The translations under genes were made by a program, and so were the position numbers. Shown here piece after piece: positions 51,221 through 55,541 of a stretch of 55,541 nucleotides of DNA. Under the pieces are notes generated by a model that did not search any database, was not told the origin of the DNA, and saw nothing but the letters and a program-made list of their open reading frames with translations. This DNA is from Streptomyces rochei. GTDB taxonomy: Bacteria; Actinomycetota; Actinomycetes; Streptomycetales; Streptomycetaceae. Position 1 is the first letter of the stretch. Every line of letters starts with the position of its first letter. The stretch spans positions 1-55,541 of the forward strand of contig MUMD01000003.1 in NCBI GenBank assembly GCA_002155895.1, given 5' to 3'.

Positions 51221-51961
51221 ATGACGACGAGCGACACCGAGGCGGCGGGCGCCGGGGGACACGGGGGGCACGAGGGGCACACCCTCACCATCGACGAGCT
51301 GGCCGCGCAGGCCGGCGTCACGGTGCGCACAGTCCGCTTCTACGGCACCAAGGGGCTGCTGCCGCCCCCGGTCATCGGCCCCCGCCGGGTGGGACGCTAC
51401 GGCGGCGAGCATCTGGCTCGGCTGGCGCTGATCGAGGAGTTGCAGCACCAGGGCATGACGCTGGCCGCGATCGAGCGGTACCTGAGCCGGCTGCCGTCCG
51501 ATCTGAGCGCCCACGACCTGGAGCTGCACCGCGCGGTGGTGGCCTCCTGGGCGCCGGAGACGGTGGAACGGGTGGGCCGCGAGGAGCTGGGCCGGCGGGC
51601 GGGCCGGCCGCTGACCGACGAGGAGGTGGACCGGCTCGCGGCCATGGACGTGGTGGTGCCCGACGGCGACGGTTACCGCGTCGACGCCGGGCTGCTCCGG
51701 CTCGGCGTCGAACTGCTCGACGTGCCCTTCTCCCCCGAGACGGTGCTCGCCGCCCGCACGGCCCTCCTCGCGCACTCCCGCGCCGCTGCCCGGGACCTGT
51801 CGCGGCTGCTGCGCGACGCGGTCGCCGAACGCGACGCGCGGGACGTGCGGTCGCTCTCCGCCCATATGCACCCCCTGGTGGTGCAGGCGCTGCTCACCAC
51901 GTTCCAGCGGTCGCTGCGCCAGGAGCTGCGGGAGTGGCTCGACAAGGAGAGCGGTGAGTGA
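51221..51961 (+). CDS. MerR-family transcriptional regulator
   Basis: This 246-aa protein starts at ATG 51221. A Gly/His-rich N-terminus (GGHGGHEGH) precedes a MerR winged helix at about 25-95 (LTIDELAAQAGVTVRTVRFY, GRYGGEHLARLALIEELQ). The helical C-terminal part has no Cys metal site, so it probably senses an organic ligand. GATACT (51208-51213) with a 7-nt gap and no ribosome site suggests a leaderless mRNA. The 231-bp upstream gap to the permease holds no other clear feature. It converges with the fadJ-like gene (9-bp gap), which may be its target. Confidence 0.9.
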   Translation: MTTSDTEAAGAGGHGGHEGHTLTIDELAAQAGVTVRTVRFYGTKGLLPPPVIGPRRVGRYGGEHLARLALIEELQHQGMTLAAIERYLSRLPSDLSAHDLELHRAVVASWAPETVERVGREELGRRAGRPLTDEEVDRLAAMDVVVPDGDGYRVDAGLLRLGVELLDVPFSPETVLAARTALLAHSRAAARDLSRLLRDAVAERDARDVRSLSAHMHPLVVQALLTTFQRSLRQELREWLDKESGE

Positions 51962-51970
51962 TCGGGCGGC

Positions 51971-54151
51971 TCAGCGGCCGTCGGTGAAGACCTCCCCCTT
52001 CTCCGCCTTCTCCACCAGCAGCGCGGGCGGGTCGAAGCGCTCGCCGTAGCGGTCGGCCAGCTCGCGGGCGCGGGCGACGAAGCCGGGCAGTCCGCCCTCG
52101 TAGCCGTTGATGTACTGCAGGACGCCGCCGGTCCAGCCCGGGAAGCCGATGCCGAAGACGGAGCCGATGTTGGCGTCGGCGACGGAGGTCAGCACGCCCT
52201 CCTCCAGGAGCCGCACGGTGTCCAGCGCCTCCGAGAAGAGCATGCGTTCCTGCATGTCCTCGAAGGGGATCTCGTGGCCCGGCCGGGTGAAGTGCTCGCG
52301 CAGCCCCGGCCACAGGGCGCCCCGCTTGCCGTCCTCGCCGTACTCGTAGAAGCCGGCGCCGCCGCTGCGGCCGGGGCGCTGGAACTCGTCGACCATGCGG
52401 TCGATGACGGCCTCGGCGGGGTGCGCGGTCCAGGTGCCGCCGGCCTCCTCCACGGCCCGCTTGGTCTCCTGGCGGATCCTGCGGGGCAGGGTGAGGGTCA
52501 GTTCGTCCATCAGGGACAGGACCTTGGCCGGGTAGCCGGCCTGGGCCGCGGCCTGCTCGACGGAGGCGGGCTCGATGCCCTCGCCGACCATCGCGACGCC
52601 CTCGTTGATGAAGTGGCCGATGACCCGGGAGGTGAAGAAGCCCCGCGAGTCGTTGACCACGATCGGCGTCTTGTTGATCTGGCGGACGAGGTCGAAGGCA
52701 CGGGCCAGCGCCTCGTCACCGGTCCGCTCCCCCTTGATGATCTCCACCAGCGGCATCTTGTCGACCGGAGAGAAGAAGTGCAGGCCGATGAAGTCGCCCT
52801 GCCGCTCGACGCCCTCGGCCAGCGCGGTGATGGGAAGCGTGGAGGTGTTGGAGCACAGCAGCGCGTCCGGGGCGACGACGTGCTCGATCTCCTGGAACAC
52901 CTTGTGCTTGAGAGAGGTGTCCTCGAAGACCGCCTCGATGACCGCGTCACAGCCGGCGAGGTCGGCCGCCTCGGCGGTCGGCGTGATCCGGGCCAGCAGC
53001 GCGTCGGCCTTCTCCTGGGTCGTACGGCCCTTGGCGACGGCCTTGGCGCACAGCTTCTCGGAGTAGCCCTTGCCCTTGAGGGCCGCCTCCAGGGAGACGT
53101 CCTTGAGGACGACGTCGATGCCCGCGCGGGCGCACGAGTAGGCGATGCCGGCCCCCATCATCCCGGCGCCGAGGACGGCGACCCTGCGGACCGTGCGCGG
53201 CTCGACGCCCTTGGGACGGTTGGCGCCGGAGTTGACGGCCTGGAGGTCGAAGAAGAACGCCTGGATCATGTTCTTCGCGGTCTGTCCGGCGGCCAGCTCG
53301 ACGAAGTAGCGGGCCTCGATGACCTGGGCGGTCTCGAAGTCGACCTGGGAGCCCTCGACGGCGGCGGCCATGATGTTGCGCGGCGCGGGGTAGGGGGCGC
53401 CGTTGGTCTGCTTGCGCAGGTTGGCCGGGAAGGCGGGCAGGTTGGCCGCGAACTTGGGGTGCGACGGGGTGCCGCCGGGGATGCGGTAGCCGGGCCTGTC
53501 CCAGGGCTGGGCGGACTCCGGGTGGGCGTCGATGAAGGCGCGGGCCTTGGCGAGCATGTCCTCGCGGCTGTCGGCGACCTCGTCGACCAGGCCGTTCTCC
53601 AGGGCGCGGCGCGGGTTGTACTGGGTGCCCTGGAGGAGCACCTTGAGGAGGGCGTCGGTGATGCCGAGCATCCGGACGGTGCGGACCACGCCGCCGCCTC
53701 CGGGGAGCAGGCCGAGGGTGACCTCGGGGCAGCCGATCTTGGAGCCGGGGGCGTCCAGGGCGACGCGGTGGTGGCAGGCGAGGGCGATCTCGTAACCGCC
53801 GCCGAGGGCCGCGCCGTTCATGGCGGCGACGACGGGCTTGCCGAGGGTCTCGATGCGGCGCAGGTTCCGCTTGATCGCCATGCCGCCGTCGAAGAGGTCC
53901 TGGGCGGTCTCGGGGGTGACCCGGATCAGGTCGCGCAGGTCACCGCCGGCGAAGAAGGTCTTCTTGGCGGAGGTGAGGATGACGCCGCGGATCGACTCCT
54001 TCTCGGCCTCCAGGCGGTCGGTGATCACCGCCAGCGACTCGCGGAACGCCTGGTTCATGGTGTTGGCGGACTGGTCGGGGTCGTCGAGGACGAGGGTGAC
54101 GATCCCCGTGTCGTCCTGTTCCCAGCGGATGGTGGTGGACTCGGTGGTCAT
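51971..54151 (-). CDS. fadJ: Fatty-acid oxidation multifunctional enzyme, alpha subunit type
   Basis: This 726-aa protein starts at ATG 54151, with GGAG upstream. Residues 1-200 are a crotonase domain (KKTFFAGGDLRDL, ALGGGYEIALACHHRVA). Residues 330-510 are a 3-hydroxyacyl-CoA dehydrogenase NAD domain (VAVLGAGMMGAGIAYSCARAG), and 515-700 the C-terminal dimer domain (NDSRGFFTSRVIGHF). It hydrates enoyl-CoA and oxidises 3-hydroxyacyl-CoA in beta-oxidation. The thiolase gene lies 36 bp upstream, so they form an operon. The symbol is by similarity of layout. Confidence 0.94.
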   Translation of the reverse strand: MTTESTTIRWEQDDTGIVTLVLDDPDQSANTMNQAFRESLAVITDRLEAEKESIRGVILTSAKKTFFAGGDLRDLIRVTPETAQDLFDGGMAIKRNLRRIETLGKPVVAAMNGAALGGGYEIALACHHRVALDAPGSKIGCPEVTLGLLPGGGGVVRTVRMLGITDALLKVLLQGTQYNPRRALENGLVDEVADSREDMLAKARAFIDAHPESAQPWDRPGYRIPGGTPSHPKFAANLPAFPANLRKQTNGAPYPAPRNIMAAAVEGSQVDFETAQVIEARYFVELAAGQTAKNMIQAFFFDLQAVNSGANRPKGVEPRTVRRVAVLGAGMMGAGIAYSCARAGIDVVLKDVSLEAALKGKGYSEKLCAKAVAKGRTTQEKADALLARITPTAEAADLAGCDAVIEAVFEDTSLKHKVFQEIEHVVAPDALLCSNTSTLPITALAEGVERQGDFIGLHFFSPVDKMPLVEIIKGERTGDEALARAFDLVRQINKTPIVVNDSRGFFTSRVIGHFINEGVAMVGEGIEPASVEQAAAQAGYPAKVLSLMDELTLTLPRRIRQETKRAVEEAGGTWTAHPAEAVIDRMVDEFQRPGRSGGAGFYEYGEDGKRGALWPGLREHFTRPGHEIPFEDMQERMLFSEALDTVRLLEEGVLTSVADANIGSVFGIGFPGWTGGVLQYINGYEGGLPGFVARARELADRYGERFDPPALLVEKAEKGEVFTDGR

Positions 54152-54187
54152 CTGGATGTGCTCCTGGTGATCCGTCGGGAGTAGGGG

Positions 54188-55402
54188 TCAGACGCGCTCG
54201 ACGACGGTGGCGATGCCCATACCGCCACCCACACACAACGTGGCAAGCCCGTACCGCTTGTCCTGGCGCTCCAACTCGTCCACGAGCGTGCCCAGGATCA
54301 TCGCGCCGGTGGCACCCAGAGGATGGCCCAGCGCGATCGCACCGCCATTGACATTGACCTTGTCCAACGACAGGCCCATGTCCTTCACGAACCGCAGGAC
54401 GACCGCGGCGAACGCCTCGTTGATCTCCACCAGATCGATGTCCTCGATGCCCAGCCCCGCCTTCGCCAGCGCCTTGCGGGTCGCCGGAGCCGGCCCGGTC
54501 AGCATGATCGTCGGCTCGGAACCGGAGACGGCGGCGGACACGATCCGCGCACGGGGCCGCAGCCCGTAGCGCTCCCCGACCTCCTTGGAACCGATGGCGA
54601 CCAGCGAGGCGCCGTCCACGATGCCGGAGGAGTTCCCGGCGTGATGGACGTGGTCGATCTTCTCCACCCAGTGGTACTTCTGCAGCGCCACCGCGTCGAA
54701 CCCGCCCAGCTCGCCGATGTCGGCGAACGACGGCTTCAGCGTCGCCAGCGAATCGGCCGTCGTACCCGGCCGCAGGTGTTCGTCGTGGTCCAGCACCGTG
54801 AGACCGGCACGGTCCCTCACCGGCACCACCGACCGCTCGAACCGGCTCTCCTTCCACGCGGCCGCCGCCCGCTCCTGCGACAGGGCCGCGTACTCGTCCA
54901 CGTCGCGTCGCGAGAAGCCCTCGATGGTGGCGATGAGGTCGGCGCCGATGCCCTGCGGGACGAAGTTGGTGGCGAGGTTGGTCATCGGGTCGTTGAACCA
55001 GGCGCCGCCGTCCGAGGCCATGGGAACCCGGGACATCGACTCCACACCGCCCGCGAGGACCAGGTCCTCCCAGCCGGAGCGGACCTTGGCGGCGGCCAGG
55101 TTGACCGCCTCCAGGCCCGAGGCACAGAAGCGGTTCTCCTGGACTCCGGCCACGGTGTCCGGGAGACCGGCCGCGATGGCGGCGATACGCGCGATGTCCG
55201 ACCCCTGGTCCCCGACCGGGCCGACCACGCCGAGGACGATGTCGTCCACGGCCGCCGGGTCCAGGTCCGGGAAACGGGCGCGGATCTCGTGGATCAGACC
55301 GACGACCAGGTCGACGGGCTTCGTGCCGTGCAGGGCGCCGTTCGCCTTGCCGCGTCCGCGCGGGGTGCGGATCGCGTCGTACACGTACGCTTCGGTGGTC
55401 AC
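54188..55402 (-). CDS. fadA: Acetyl-CoA C-acetyltransferase (thiolase)
   Basis: This 404-aa protein starts at GTG 55402, with GAAAGG 7 nt upstream. The acyl-enzyme Cys is C93 in [11 protein letters not shown]. The active-site His is in [16 protein letters not shown], and the second Cys in [13 protein letters not shown]. It cleaves 3-ketoacyl-CoA to acetyl-CoA and a shortened acyl-CoA, the final beta-oxidation step. It precedes fadJ and follows a CoA-transferase gene by 11 bp, so the three are probably one operon. Degradative rather than synthetic direction is inferred from the neighbours. Confidence 0.94.
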   Translation of the reverse strand: MTTEAYVYDAIRTPRGRGKANGALHGTKPVDLVVGLIHEIRARFPDLDPAAVDDIVLGVVGPVGDQGSDIARIAAIAAGLPDTVAGVQENRFCASGLEAVNLAAAKVRSGWEDLVLAGGVESMSRVPMASDGGAWFNDPMTNLATNFVPQGIGADLIATIEGFSRRDVDEYAALSQERAAAAWKESRFERSVVPVRDRAGLTVLDHDEHLRPGTTADSLATLKPSFADIGELGGFDAVALQKYHWVEKIDHVHHAGNSSGIVDGASLVAIGSKEVGERYGLRPRARIVSAAVSGSEPTIMLTGPAPATRKALAKAGLGIEDIDLVEINEAFAAVVLRFVKDMGLSLDKVNVNGGAIALGHPLGATGAMILGTLVDELERQDKRYGLATLCVGGGMGIATVVERV

Positions 55403-55413
55403 GGGCAGACCTT

Positions 55414-55541
55414 TCACTGAGGGTTTCGGGACGGGGTCGAGAGCCGGGGCGCGTCCCAGTCGCGAGCCACCGCCTCGGTGTCGGTGCCCGGCAGGGCGGG
55501 CCCGGTGCGGACGGCGGTGGGGGTCGCGGAGAAGCGGGGAG
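55414..55541 (-). CDS. CoA-transferase (CaiB/BaiF type), C-terminal end only
   Basis: The minus frame open from the right edge ends at TGA 55414-55416 with [19 protein letters not shown] followed by [14 protein letters not shown]. That is the characteristic end of family III CoA-transferases. Only about 42 residues are in the window, so the substrate cannot be judged. It lies 11 bp upstream of the thiolase gene on the same strand. Confidence 0.72.
   Translation of the reverse strand, partial: PRFSATPTAVRTGPALPGTDTEAVARDWDAPRLSTPSRNPQ

Noticed and set aside
1-55541. Mobile element, prophage, CRISPR array or tRNA
   Set aside because: No transposase, integrase, phage or Cas motif, no regularly spaced repeats and no tRNA cloverleaf were seen. 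The only hint of mobility is the 68-bp inverted repeat at 40015.

Overview
The window is high-GC, densely coded, mostly minus-strand chromosomal DNA from a Streptomyces. The gene content and order match from memory the S. coelicolor SCO6730 to SCO6777 region (run backwards here): fatty-acid oxidation genes, zitB, idi, a complete hopanoid operon and an M23 peptidase with a c-di-AMP riboswitch. That match is recollection, not a search. I see no phage, plasmid, CRISPR, rRNA or tRNA. Both ends cut genes.

Left part (1-8.7 kb): a truncated membrane sensor kinase, an MBL-fold hydrolase divergent from an AhpD-like protein, a TetR regulator, an SGNH hydrolase, a secreted LysM/M23 peptidase behind a ydaO (c-di-AMP) riboswitch, a tyrosine phosphatase, and a cupin regulator coupled to a 40-aa membrane protein, with two TTGCC-N5-GGCAA dyads upstream.

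Hopanoid operon (21.7 to 8.8 kb, minus strand): hpnC, hpnD, a 53-aa protein, hpnE, a polyprenyl diphosphate synthase, shc, hpnG, hpnH, ispG, dxs and a class III aminotransferase. It carries precursor supply (dxs, ispG), farnesyl diphosphate synthesis, squalene formation (hpnCDE), cyclisation (shc) and side-chain building (hpnH, hpnG, aminotransferase). Most junctions are start/stop overlaps.

Envelope polyol-phosphate locus (29.1 to 22.0 kb, minus strand): a 615-aa CDP-alcohol phosphotransferase, a LicC/IPCT-like nucleotidyltransferase, a glycerol-1-phosphate-dehydrogenase-like enzyme, a second CDP-alcohol phosphotransferase that lacks the last motif Asp, a family-2 glycosyltransferase and a TagGH-like ABC exporter. 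No single known pathway that I can name explains this set. It is my best candidate for an undescribed system.

Middle and right (29.5-55.5 kb): zitB with a Zur-like box, idi, an anti-sigma-like ATPase, an enoyl-CoA hydratase, a DJ-1 protein with a GlxA regulator, an SCO6745-family protein, an LPFR micro-protein, tex, an ABC-F ATPase beside a perfect 26-bp inverted repeat, a FAD amino-acid oxidase, a BCCT transporter, three secreted peptidases, a macro-domain protein, an amino-acid permease, a MerR regulator, and a beta-oxidation set (fadJ-like, thiolase, truncated CoA-transferase).

Several transcription-unit heads lack a Shine-Dalgarno but have a -10-like hexamer 6-7 nt before the start codon, which suggests many leaderless mRNAs.
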